A DNA stretch of 64,000 bases from Exiguobacterium alkaliphilum 12/1 (GTDB lineage: Bacteria > Bacillota > Bacilli > Exiguobacteriales > Exiguobacteriaceae). The notes beneath the pieces are model-generated. The model did no database searches and was not told where the DNA came from. It worked only from the letters and a program-made list of their open reading frames with translations. This document shows positions 8,496-16,827 of the stretch, piece after piece (position 1 is the stretch's first letter; each line of letters begins with the position of its first letter). The DNA lies in assembly GCF_000714435.1 (NCBI RefSeq), contig NZ_JJMW01000058.1, forward strand, positions 1 through 64,000. Reading direction: 5' to 3'. The position numbers and the translations under genes are program-made.

Positions 8496-8543
8496 TGATA
8501 ATGTAAGGGTAGCAACACACCCGAAACACTAGGAGGAAGCGAG

Positions 8544-9815
8544 ATGATAACGATGATGGATCAACAGACCTCACGGGATACTACGCTCAAACATCCAATC
8601 CACGTGTATTCAGAAATCGGTGAACTCAGGACGGTGCTGCTGAAACGTCCGGGCCGTGAACTTGAAAATTTGACCCCCGAATATTTAGAACGACTCCTCT
8701 TCGATGACATCCCACATTTGCCGGTCATCCAAAAAGAACATGACTACTTTGCGAGCGCCCTGCAAAACCGTGGCGTCGAAGTGCTGTATTTAGAAAAATT
8801 GATGGCCGAGACGTTATCGCTTCCGGGCGTAAGGGAACGGTTCGTCGCCGACATCTTGTCCGAGTCAAAGTCGAACATCAACGGATCGTATGAGACGTTG
8901 AAAGAATATTTGCTCGCCTATGACAATGAACAGTTAATCGAGACGGTCATGGCTGGGATTCGCAAGTCGGAAATCAAGCCGGAGAAACGACGTCACTTGC
9001 ATGAGATGATTGAAGACACGTATCCGTTCTACTTGGATCCGATGCCGAACCTATACTTCACCCGCGACCCGGCAGCGGCCATCGGCAATGGCTTATCAAT
9101 CAACCGTATGAAAGAGCCGGCGCGGCGGCGCGAATCGTTATTCACGCAATATATCATGAAGTACCATCCACGATTCGCCAAACATGACGTCCCGATTTGG
9201 TCAGACCGTGACTACCGGTTCGCGATGGAAGGCGGGGACGAACTCGTCTTGTCTAAAGAAGTCGTCGCCATCGGGATTTCCGAGCGGACGACAGCGCAAG
9301 GCATCGAGCGGGTCGCCCTTAATCTGCTCAAGCATGGCGGGACGTTTAAAAAAGTGATTGCCATCGAAATCCCCAAATCGCGAGCCTTCATGCACCTCGA
9401 TACCGTCTTCACGATGGTCGACCACGACAAGTTCACGATTCATCCGTTCATCCAAGGACCGGAAGGAAAGATGAACATCTTCGAGCTGTCACTGAATCAA
9501 GACGGAGAACTTCATATCACGCAACATAGCGATTTGTTACAAGTGCTAAAAGCCGCACTCAATCTCGATGACATCGTTCTCATCCCGTGTGGCGGCGGCG
9601 ATCCGATCGCGGCGGCACGGGAGCAGTGGAACGACGGATCGAACACGCTCGCCATCGCACCAGGGGTCGTCGTCACGTACGACCGAAACTATGTCTCGAA
9701 CGAGCTCTTGCGTTCGGAAGGTGTCGAAGTCATCGAAATCATGTCAAGCGAGTTGTCACGCGGCCGTGGGGGCCCACGTTGCATGAGTTGCCCGATTATT
9801 CGTGAAGATATTTGA
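8544..9815 (+). CDS. arcA: Arginine deiminase
   Basis: A 423-residue enzyme hydrolysing arginine to citrulline and ammonia, the first step of the arginine deiminase pathway, in the cytoplasm. Motifs in order: [33 protein letters not shown] (about 173-190), MHLDTVFT (about 282), CGGGDP and the C-terminal [13 protein letters not shown] with the nucleophilic Cys. The start is fixed by AGGAGG 8 bases ahead of ATG 8544. First gene of arcABDC. The upstream Rex/Crp-type dyad suggests induction when oxygen is low. Length is slightly above the usual 406-413 residues. Confidence 0.97.
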   Translation: MITMMDQQTSRDTTLKHPIHVYSEIGELRTVLLKRPGRELENLTPEYLERLLFDDIPHLPVIQKEHDYFASALQNRGVEVLYLEKLMAETLSLPGVRERFVADILSESKSNINGSYETLKEYLLAYDNEQLIETVMAGIRKSEIKPEKRRHLHEMIEDTYPFYLDPMPNLYFTRDPAAAIGNGLSINRMKEPARRRESLFTQYIMKYHPRFAKHDVPIWSDRDYRFAMEGGDELVLSKEVVAIGISERTTAQGIERVALNLLKHGGTFKKVIAIEIPKSRAFMHLDTVFTMVDHDKFTIHPFIQGPEGKMNIFELSLNQDGELHITQHSDLLQVLKAALNLDDIVLIPCGGGDPIAAAREQWNDGSNTLAIAPGVVVTYDRNYVSNELLRSEGVEVIEIMSSELSRGRGGPRCMSCPIIREDI

Positions 9816-9832
9816 CGAGGAGGAACCTGAAC

Positions 9833-10861
9833 ATGTCCACAACGTACAATGTTGATTTGGTAGGCCGTCATTTTTTATCACTCAATGCGTTTTCTCCGGA
9901 CGAACTGAACTACTTGATTGATTTGTCGGCCGCGTTCAAGCGTCAAAAGAAACAAGGCATCCCACATCGCGTCTGTGAAGGGAAGAATGTGGCGCTCTTG
10001 TTTGAAAAGCCGTCGACGCGGACACGGTGTGCATTCACGGTCGCAGCCGTCGACCTCGGCATGCATCCGGAATATCTCGGAAAGTCGGACATTCAGTTTG
10101 GTAAGAAAGAATCCGTTCGTGATACGGCCATCGTGCTCGGTCGCATGTTCGATGGCATCCAGTTCCGAGGCTTCGCGCATGCGACGGTCGAAGGACTCGC
10201 ACGTGACGCGGGCGTCCCGGTCTGGAACGGGTTGACCGATTTGTATCACCCGACGCAAATTTTAGCCGATTTCTTGACGGTGAAAGAGCAAAAAGGCGAC
10301 CTTGCCGGCATTCGGTTCGTTTACGTCGGGGACGGGCGCAATAACATGGGTAACACGTTGTTGATCGGCGGTGCAAAAGTCGGAATGGATATCCGGATTT
10401 GTGCCCCGAAATCACTCTGGCCGTCAGACGAGGTCGTCGATTACGCCCGCTCGGTCGCACAAGAGACGGGCGCGCTCATCACCCTCACAGAAAGCGTCGA
10501 CGAGGCGGTGGCGAACGCGGACGTCATCTATACGGACGTCTGGGTATCGATGGGTGAAGAGGCCGAGTTCGCAGAGCGGATTCAACTGCTCCGGCCGTAT
10601 CAAGTGAACATGGAGATGCTCGAGAAGACGGGGAACGCAGATGTCATGTTCCTCCACTGCCTCCCGGCGTTCCACGATTTAGAGACAGAGGTGGGCCGGG
10701 CCATTTACGAAGAGTACGGCTTGGCCGAGATGGAAGTGACCGATGAAGTATTCCGGAGCCGTCATTCGTTCGTGTTTGACGAGGCCGAGAATCGGATGCA
10801 CACGATTAAAGCAGTCATGGCGGCGACGCTTGTCGATACAGCGGAATGGCTCGAACGTTGA
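9833..10861 (+). CDS. arcB: Ornithine carbamoyltransferase, catabolic
   Basis: A 342-residue transcarbamylase that phosphorolyses citrulline to carbamoyl phosphate and ornithine. Carbamoyl-phosphate motif [13 protein letters not shown], then [16 protein letters not shown], and HCLPAFHD near residue 273. The start is ATG 9833 with GAGGAGG ahead; an in-frame TTG at 9812 precedes that ribosome binding site and is not used. The gene follows arcA by 17 bases. Its position inside arcABDC makes the catabolic ArcB role more likely than biosynthetic ArgF. Confidence 0.96.
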   Translation: MSTTYNVDLVGRHFLSLNAFSPDELNYLIDLSAAFKRQKKQGIPHRVCEGKNVALLFEKPSTRTRCAFTVAAVDLGMHPEYLGKSDIQFGKKESVRDTAIVLGRMFDGIQFRGFAHATVEGLARDAGVPVWNGLTDLYHPTQILADFLTVKEQKGDLAGIRFVYVGDGRNNMGNTLLIGGAKVGMDIRICAPKSLWPSDEVVDYARSVAQETGALITLTESVDEAVANADVIYTDVWVSMGEEAEFAERIQLLRPYQVNMEMLEKTGNADVMFLHCLPAFHDLETEVGRAIYEEYGLAEMEVTDEVFRSRHSFVFDEAENRMHTIKAVMAATLVDTAEWLER

Positions 10862-10865
10862 GGAG

Positions 10866-10887
10866 AGGGGGGATTTCCCCCCCTTTA
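10866..10887 (+). promoter_or_regulatory. GC-rich hairpin between arcB and arcD
   Basis: AGGGGGG (10866-10872) pairs with CCCCCCT just downstream, followed by only three T. It is too weak for a full terminator and may lower arcD/arcC expression or protect the upstream mRNA end. Confidence 0.5.
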
Positions 10888-10910
10888 ATGAAGCGAAAGG
10901 GATGAGTTAA

Positions 10911-12386
10911 ATGTCTACGAAATTAGATCATGACTCAAGCGGTTCAGCTGGCGCAAATCCTAGTCCGAAAGACAAACGGTTGGGGCTCGGGGCCCTGACG
11001 GCACTCGTCGTCGGTTCGATGATCGGGGGCGGGGCGTTCAACTTGGCGGCCGACTTGGCCCAAGGTGCGAACGCGGGTGCGATTCTCATCGGTTGGGTCA
11101 TCACCGGCATCGGGATCATCACACTCGGATTAAGTTTCCAAAACTTGACGATGCGGCGACCGGACCTCGACGGCGGGGTGTATAGTTATGCGCGGGCTGG
11201 CTTCGGACAGTTCGTCGGATTCAACTCGGCTTGGGGCTACTGGCTCTCCGCCTGGCTCGGAAACGTCGCGTACGCGACACTATTGTTCAGTTCGATCGGC
11301 TATTTCTTTCCAATCTTCGAAGGCGGTCAAAACATCGCCTCCATCATCGGTGCGTCCATCATGCTATGGCTCGTCCACTCCCTCATTTTGCGTGGGATTC
11401 ACGAGGCGTCGATGATCAACATCATCACGACCATCGCGAAACTCGTTCCGATTTTTGCCTTCATCACCATCACGTTATTCTTCTTCAATCTCGACAACTT
11501 CACGTTCGACTTCTGGGGACAGGGCGGCTTCTCATGGAGTAGCATCCGCGATCAAGTCGTCTCGACGATGCTCGTCACGCTCTGGGTCTTTATCGGTGTC
11601 GAAGGGGCAGTCGTCTTGTCAGGACGGGCCCGGAAGCGCTCGGACGTCGGGAAGGCGACTGTCATCGGTCTACTCGGGACGCTCATCATTTACTTGCTCA
11701 TCTCGATTATGTCGCTCGGTTTGTTGAATCCAGAGAACGTGGCGAACGCCACGCAACCGGCGATGGCGTACTTGCTCGAGTCGGCAGTCGGTCCTTGGGG
11801 GGCGATGCTCATCAACGGCGGGCTCGTCATCTCGGTGCTCGGGGCGTGGCTCGGTTGGACGCTCCTTGCGGCAGAGATTCCGTACGTGGCAGGGAAAGAC
11901 GGTGTCTTCCCGCGTTGGTTCACGAAAGAGAATAAAAACAACGCGCCGGCGAACGCACTTTGGCTCACGAATGGTTTAATTCAACTGTTCCTGTTCACGT
12001 TTCTATTCTCGGACGCGGCGTATAACTTCGCTTTCTCGCTCGCATCGAGCGCCATCTTGATTCCATACGCGTTCTCGGCCTTCTATCAAGTGAAAGTCGC
12101 AAAAAATGGCATCGGCTACAACGCCGGTGAGCGTCGGACGCGCGATCTCGTCATTGGGGCGGTCGCTTCCATCTATGGGATTTGGCTCATCTATGCGGCA
12201 GGCGTCGATTACTTGTTGTTGACGACGCTCCTCTACGCACCAGGGACGTTGCTCTACGTGAAAGCGCAACGTGAGAACGGGATCAAGTCGTTGACGAAAA
12301 CAGAATGGACTGTCGCCGGTATGTTGACCGTCCTCGCCATTTTAGCGGTCGTCCGCATCGTCTCAGGCAACATCACAGTCTTTTGA
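10911..12386 (+). CDS. arcD: Arginine/ornithine antiporter
   Basis: A 491-residue APC-superfamily membrane protein with about 12 to 13 helices. The first helix carries [15 protein letters not shown] and the next loop [18 protein letters not shown], as in basic amino acid antiporters of the ArcD (APA) type. It exchanges extracellular arginine for intracellular ornithine, feeding the deiminase pathway without energy cost. GAAAGGGATG precedes ATG 10911. It sits between arcB and arcC in the order arcABDC common in Bacilli. Confidence 0.94.
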   Translation: MSTKLDHDSSGSAGANPSPKDKRLGLGALTALVVGSMIGGGAFNLAADLAQGANAGAILIGWVITGIGIITLGLSFQNLTMRRPDLDGGVYSYARAGFGQFVGFNSAWGYWLSAWLGNVAYATLLFSSIGYFFPIFEGGQNIASIIGASIMLWLVHSLILRGIHEASMINIITTIAKLVPIFAFITITLFFFNLDNFTFDFWGQGGFSWSSIRDQVVSTMLVTLWVFIGVEGAVVLSGRARKRSDVGKATVIGLLGTLIIYLLISIMSLGLLNPENVANATQPAMAYLLESAVGPWGAMLINGGLVISVLGAWLGWTLLAAEIPYVAGKDGVFPRWFTKENKNNAPANALWLTNGLIQLFLFTFLFSDAAYNFAFSLASSAILIPYAFSAFYQVKVAKNGIGYNAGERRTRDLVIGAVASIYGIWLIYAAGVDYLLLTTLLYAPGTLLYVKAQRENGIKSLTKTEWTVAGMLTVLAILAVVRIVSGNITVF

Positions 12387-12400
12387 TCGGGGGAATGGAT

Positions 12401-13363
12401 ATGAAAAAACGACGCGTCGTCATCGCGCTCGGTGGCAATGCAATCCAACAAGGGAAGGATGCGACCGCGAACGCCCAAATGCGCGCGGTCGAGATGACCG
12501 CCGACGCGTTGGCGGGTCTAATCGCAGAAGGAATCGAGGTCATCATCACGCACGGCAACGGGCCCCAAGTCGGAAATTTGATGTTGCAACAAGCAGCTTC
12601 CGATAGCGAGGCGACACCGGCGATGCCCTTAGACGTCTGTGGCGCGATGACGCAAGGGATGATTGGCTATTGGTTTGAGAACGCGCTGACGAAAGCGCTC
12701 CGTAAACATGGACTCGAACGGTCGGTCGCGCCACTCGTCACACGGGCCGAAGTCGACCCGAACGATAGCGCCTTCAGTCACCCGACGAAGCCGATCGGTC
12801 CGTTTTATTCGGAGCAAGAAGCGATTCGACTCGAGCGAGAGACTGGCTTCCTGTTTAAAGAGGACGCTGGCCGCGGTTATCGTCGTGTCGTCCCGAGCCC
12901 GTTCCCGATTGCGATTTGCGAACATGCCGTCATTCGTGACCTCATCGACAACGGACATGTCGTCATCGCCTCTGGCGGGGGCGGCATTCCGGTCATCGAT
13001 ACACCGGACGGTTATGTCGGTGTCGAGGCCGTCATCGATAAAGACTTTGCCGCCGCAAAATTGGCCGAGCTCGTCGAGGCCGACATGCTCCTCATCTTGA
13101 CAGCGGTGGATCACGTCTATGTCCATTTTGGGACGCCGGACCAAACGGCGCTCGAAGAGACGACGAAACAACAACTCGAGACGTATATCGCGGAAGGGCA
13201 GTTCGCGCCCGGTAGCATGTTGCCAAAAGTTCGCGCCGCCCTCCAATTCGCGGAGACGGGGGAAGGGCGCCTTGCCGTCATCACATCGCTCGATCAGGTC
13301 AATGAGGCGGTGCGAGGCCGAATCGGGACGCGTGTTCGCATGGCGGCGACGCTAAAACAATAA
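12401..13363 (+). CDS. arcC: Carbamate kinase
   Basis: A 320-residue kinase making ATP from carbamoyl phosphate and ADP, the energy-yielding step of the pathway. The N-terminus [13 protein letters not shown] and [11 protein letters not shown] are the family substrate motifs, and [10 protein letters not shown] lies in the middle. The start is ATG 12401 with GGGGG about 8 bases upstream; the frame stays open further up but only inside arcD. It is followed by a clear terminator, so arcABDC ends here. Confidence 0.96.
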   Translation: MKKRRVVIALGGNAIQQGKDATANAQMRAVEMTADALAGLIAEGIEVIITHGNGPQVGNLMLQQAASDSEATPAMPLDVCGAMTQGMIGYWFENALTKALRKHGLERSVAPLVTRAEVDPNDSAFSHPTKPIGPFYSEQEAIRLERETGFLFKEDAGRGYRRVVPSPFPIAICEHAVIRDLIDNGHVVIASGGGGIPVIDTPDGYVGVEAVIDKDFAAAKLAELVEADMLLILTAVDHVYVHFGTPDQTALEETTKQQLETYIAEGQFAPGSMLPKVRAALQFAETGEGRLAVITSLDQVNEAVRGRIGTRVRMAATLKQ

Positions 13364-13369
13364 TCGATT

Positions 13370-13399
13370 AACCGTGGCCGACCCGGGTCACGGTTTTTT
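13370..13399 (+). terminator. terminator of arcABDC
   Basis: AACCGTG (13370-13376) pairs with CACGGTT (13389-13395) around a loop containing the palindrome GACCCGGGTC, followed by a six-T run. Confidence 0.85.
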
Positions 13400-13483
13400 G
13401 TGCACCCACATCCTGTCGTTTTCGAAACAGAGACATCGGGAAGGAAGATTGTATGTCGAAACTGACATTGGTATCATTCTTGG

Positions 13484-13497
13484 TGTAAACGTTTGCA
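13484..13497 (+). promoter_or_regulatory. cre site (CcpA) before the GH31 gene
   Basis: TGTAAACGTTTGCA fits the catabolite-responsive element consensus TGNAANCGNWWNCA at nearly every position. It lies 43 bases before the GH31 start, where CcpA would be expected to repress. Confidence 0.75.
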
Positions 13498-13504
13498 CAA
13501 ACAG

Positions 13505-13539
13505 AGAGGGAGTGACGAAGAGCGGCAACGCTCGAACCT
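13505..13539 (+). promoter_or_regulatory. Ribosome binding site with an intervening GNRA hairpin (GH31 gene)
   Basis: SD-like GAGGGAG at 13505-13511 is followed by GAGCG-GCAA-CGCTC (13520-13533), a 5-bp stem with a GNRA tetraloop, and then ATG at 13540. Folding would shorten the effective SD-to-start distance from 28 to about 14 bases. No in-frame start exists closer to the SD: a TGA lies in frame at 13513-13515. Confidence 0.5.
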
Positions 13540-15882
13540 ATGCGCTTATTTGAACAGGATCACGTCTATTCGAAGCAGATGAAACCGAAAGCGGATGAAC
13601 GAGCCGTCGTGCAGGGAAGCTGTTATCGCTTCACCGTGCTCACGAGCCAATTGATTCGTATGGAGTACGCGGCAGATGGTGTTTTTGAGGACCGACCGAC
13701 CCAAGTCGTCTGGAATCGCGACTTCGACGTCCCAGATTTTCGGGTCATCGAAGACGAGCACGAACTGCAAATCATCACCGACCACGTCCACTTGTACTAT
13801 ACGAAAGGCCCGTTCGCACCGAACACACTCTATGTCGATGTGAAAGGAAACTTCAGTACGTATTACAGTCGCTATACGTTCAACGGGCCAGAACGGACGC
13901 TCAAAGGGACGGCCCGGACGCTCGACCATGTCGACGGCGCGGTCGAACTCGATGAAGGGATCGTCTCAAAACAAGGCTACGCCGTTATTGACGATTCGAC
14001 ATCATTCATCATGACGGACGACCGCTTCGTCGAGCCACGCCGTAAAGACGTCCATGACTTGTATTATTTCGGTTACGGTCACGAGTATCGGCGTGCGCTC
14101 CGAGATTTTTATCAGCTGACCGGTCCGACCCCGTTGCTGCCGAGAAAAGCGCTAGGGAACTGGTGGAGCCGATATTGGCGCTACGACGAGACGGAATACA
14201 AGGCGCTCATGCGTCGCTTCAAGACGGAGGACATCCCATTTTCGGTCAGCGTCATCGACATGGACTGGCACGTCACCGACATACCGGAGGAGTACGGGAG
14301 CGGTTGGACCGGATACTCGTGGAACCGAAACTTGTTCCCGGACCCGAAAGGTTTCTTGAAATGGTTGAAAGAGGAACATCTCCTCGTCACGTTGAACCTC
14401 CATCCGGCTGATGGGGTGCGCGCCTTCGAGGACCAATACGAATCGATGGCCGAGGCGATGGGGGTCGACCCGGCGACCGGTGATCGAATCCCGTTCGACT
14501 TTTCAAATAAACGATTCATCCAAGCGTATTTCGAACAGATGCATCACCCGCATGAAGCCGACGGGGTCGACTTTTGGTGGATCGATTGGCAACAAGGCTC
14601 GACCTCGAAGATGGAAGGACTCGACCCGCTCTGGATGCTAAACCATTACCACGCCGTCGATATCGCCCGAGACGGGAACCGTCCGCTCATCTTCTCACGG
14701 TACGCAGGGCCGGGAAGCCATCGTTATCCAATCGGTTTTTCCGGAGACACGCTCATCTCATGGGCGTCGCTCGCATTCCAACCGTATTTCACCGCGACGG
14801 CCTCGAACATCGGCTATGGTTGGTGGAGCCATGACATCGGTGGCCACTATCGCGGGGCGAAAGACGACGAACTCGCCGCGCGTTGGGTCGCGTTCGGGGT
14901 GTTCAGTCCCATCATGCGCCTTCATTCGACGTTCAGCATCTTCAACGGCAAAGAACCGTGGCGTTTTGGATTAGAGGCCGAACGCTCGATGCAGTCGTTC
15001 CTGCGCCTACGTCACCAGCTCATCCCGTACTTATATACGATGAACTGGCGTAACCATATGGAGGCGACCCCGCTCATCTTGCCGATGTATTATGAACATC
15101 CGGATGAGGACGCGGCGTATGACGTGCCGAACGAATATTATTTCGGCAGTGAACTGATTGTCGCGCCGATTGTCGAGCCGATGAACAAGGCGCTACACGT
15201 CGCCGCCTCGAACGTCTGGTTACCGAAAGGCGATTGGTTCGACTTCTTCACCGGACATCGTTATGCGGGTGACAAGTCGGTCCGTGTGTTCCGGGGAATA
15301 GACGAACAGGCCGTGTTCGCGAAGGCGGGAGCCATCATCCCGATGGCCCCGCACCATTCTGGGCGGAACGACACGGACAACCCGGACGAATTAGAAGTGC
15401 TCATCTTCCCGGGGGCCTCGAACAAGTTCACGCTTTATGAGGACAATGGGACGGACCGTTCTTATGAGACCGGCGCGTATGCTGAGACGACGTTCACACT
15501 CGACTGGGAAGCCCGCCGCCTCGACATTCGTCTGTCTGGAGATGCGACGGTCTTGCCGGAAGGGCGTACGATGACGCTCCTCGTTCGTGGCGTCAAAGCC
15601 GAAGGTGCGTACAAGCAGGAGACACAGACGCTCCGTCTAGAGCTCGGAGAAGTTGACCGCGACATGACCGTCGAACTCCCGGTCGACTTGACGAGTAACG
15701 ACCACCGCCTCGATCGGTTGTACCGTTTCCTCGACCGGGCCGAGATTTCCTATGATTTGAAAGACCGGTTGTATCAGATGTCGGCAGCAAAAACGCGCCT
15801 CGAGGCGTGGCTGTTCGATTTGCATGCGCTCGAACTCGAGCGAGATCTCCAAGATGCGATCATGGAACTGATGTTGGACTGA
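13540..15882 (+). CDS. Glycoside hydrolase family 31 (alpha-glucosidase-like)
   Basis: A 780-residue cytoplasmic GH31 enzyme without signal peptide. The N-terminal beta domain leads into the barrel with GNWWSRYWRYDETEY and SVIDMDWH. The likely catalytic nucleophile is the Asp in WWIDWQQG (about residue 348) and the likely acid/base is in FSGDT (about 402). The family cleaves terminal alpha-glucosides or alpha-xylosides; some members prefer alpha-N-acetylgalactosamine, so the substrate is open. ATG 13540 is the first in-frame start, yet the SD-like GAGGGAG is about 28 bases away with a hairpin between. A cre site implies carbon control. Confidence 0.85.
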   Translation: MRLFEQDHVYSKQMKPKADERAVVQGSCYRFTVLTSQLIRMEYAADGVFEDRPTQVVWNRDFDVPDFRVIEDEHELQIITDHVHLYYTKGPFAPNTLYVDVKGNFSTYYSRYTFNGPERTLKGTARTLDHVDGAVELDEGIVSKQGYAVIDDSTSFIMTDDRFVEPRRKDVHDLYYFGYGHEYRRALRDFYQLTGPTPLLPRKALGNWWSRYWRYDETEYKALMRRFKTEDIPFSVSVIDMDWHVTDIPEEYGSGWTGYSWNRNLFPDPKGFLKWLKEEHLLVTLNLHPADGVRAFEDQYESMAEAMGVDPATGDRIPFDFSNKRFIQAYFEQMHHPHEADGVDFWWIDWQQGSTSKMEGLDPLWMLNHYHAVDIARDGNRPLIFSRYAGPGSHRYPIGFSGDTLISWASLAFQPYFTATASNIGYGWWSHDIGGHYRGAKDDELAARWVAFGVFSPIMRLHSTFSIFNGKEPWRFGLEAERSMQSFLRLRHQLIPYLYTMNWRNHMEATPLILPMYYEHPDEDAAYDVPNEYYFGSELIVAPIVEPMNKALHVAASNVWLPKGDWFDFFTGHRYAGDKSVRVFRGIDEQAVFAKAGAIIPMAPHHSGRNDTDNPDELEVLIFPGASNKFTLYEDNGTDRSYETGAYAETTFTLDWEARRLDIRLSGDATVLPEGRTMTLLVRGVKAEGAYKQETQTLRLELGEVDRDMTVELPVDLTSNDHRLDRLYRFLDRAEISYDLKDRLYQMSAAKTRLEAWLFDLHALELERDLQDAIMELMLD

Positions 15883-15910
15883 AGAGGGGGCTGTCCCCCT
15901 CTTTGTCTTG
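15882..15910 (+). terminator. terminator of the GH31 gene
   Basis: AAGAGGGGG (15882-15890) and CCCCCTCTT (15895-15903) around CTGT, then a T-rich tail (TGTCTTG). The T run is weak. Confidence 0.7.
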
Positions 15911-15929
15911 TCAGAAAACTGTCGGATTT

Positions 15930-15962
15930 TGAAAGCGTTTACATAAAACGATTTAGTATACT
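15930..15962 (+). promoter_or_regulatory. cre site and -10 element before the Crp/Fnr gene
   Basis: TGAAAGCGTTTACA (15930-15943) is an excellent cre match. TATACT at 15957-15962 is a good -10 about 40 bases before the start. No clean -35 is spaced 17 bases from it, because the cre occupies that position, so CcpA could block or modulate the promoter. Confidence 0.7.
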
Positions 15963-16003
15963 GAAGGGGGAACGATTCGATTGTGGAAAGTGAGGGATGA
16001 GAC

Positions 16004-16693
16004 ATGTCGCAGCAATGGACGGTTGAGGACTTGAGACAAATCGACGTGTTCAAGCAGTGTGGGAGTCGAGAACTCGAGGCGCTTTTGCCGCACGTCTATC
16101 AACGGACATATCGAAAAGGACAGATTTTGTTTATGGAAGGCGACCCGCGGGAGCGCGTCTACTTTCTCATGGACGGTTACGTCAAGCTTGAGCGCCTCCA
16201 TGAGACGGCGATGTATCAATACGCGGACTACTTGAAGCCGAAGCAGTTGTTCCCGTACAGCGGGATGTTTTCCACGACGTTCTACCGCCACTCCGCGGAG
16301 GCACTTACTGATATCACGGTCATTTATATGCCGGCGGACCGATTCGAACAGCTCGTCAAACGAAGTGCGACGATGCTGTTGAATATCGTCGGGCAGATGA
16401 ACCGGATTCTCGATTTACATGAACGGCGTCTCCAAGAGATTATTACGCCAAGCGCGACGGATCGCGTGCTCAACACGATTCACTACTTGATTGAAGACTT
16501 AGGGGAGCGCGAGGCAGACAGCGTCCGTATCCGCTGCCCGTTCACGACGGTCGAACTGTCGCGCCTGTCCGGGACATCACGGGAGACGGTGTCGGGTATT
16601 TTGTCGCGGCTACGGAAAGAAGACATCCTGCAATTCGATGCCCGACAACTCGTGACGGAGCATCCGGAATATTTTGAACAAGCGACGCATTGA
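16004..16693 (+). CDS. Crp/Fnr-family transcription regulator, ArcR-like
   Basis: A 229-residue regulator: cyclic-nucleotide-type beta-barrel (about 15-120, with GDPRERVYFLMDGYVKL), a long dimer helix, and a C-terminal winged helix with recognition segment LSGTSRETVSGILSRLRKE (about 188-206). The N-terminal Cys cluster that holds the iron-sulfur centre in Fnr is absent; one Cys is near residue 19. Its place beside the arc operon fits ArcR, the Crp-type activator of arginine deiminase genes in Bacillus licheniformis. GAGGG precedes ATG 16004. It lies between GH31 and cydDC, both with regulatory dyads. The ArcR name is inference. Confidence 0.8.
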   Translation: MSQQWTVEDLRQIDVFKQCGSRELEALLPHVYQRTYRKGQILFMEGDPRERVYFLMDGYVKLERLHETAMYQYADYLKPKQLFPYSGMFSTTFYRHSAEALTDITVIYMPADRFEQLVKRSATMLLNIVGQMNRILDLHERRLQEIITPSATDRVLNTIHYLIEDLGEREADSVRIRCPFTTVELSRLSGTSRETVSGILSRLRKEDILQFDARQLVTEHPEYFEQATH

Positions 16694-16719
16694 CACCGTA
16701 CGGACGTACGGTGTTTTTT
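16693..16719 (+). terminator. terminator of the Crp/Fnr gene
   Basis: CACCGTAC (16694-16701) pairs with GTACGGTG (16706-16713), followed by six T. Confidence 0.9.
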
Positions 16720-16765
16720 GCATGCTCTCGTAAGCGAAGCGTTCGCTATGGAGCGATGCATGCGA

Positions 16766-16789
16766 TATAATTAGTGAGAATCATCACAA
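16766..16789 (+). promoter_or_regulatory. cydDC promoter with overlapping Rex/Crp-type dyad
   Basis: TATAAT (16766-16771) is a perfect -10. Directly downstream TAGTGAGAATCATCACAA (16772-16789) contains GTGA-N6-TCAC and differs from TTGTGA-N6-TCACAA at one core base. Lying over the expected transcription start it would repress that promoter, as Rex does at cyd genes in other Firmicutes (family knowledge). Confidence 0.6.
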
Positions 16790-16827
16790 AGAAATGATGT
16801 TATGACTTGTTAGAAAGGATGAACGCA

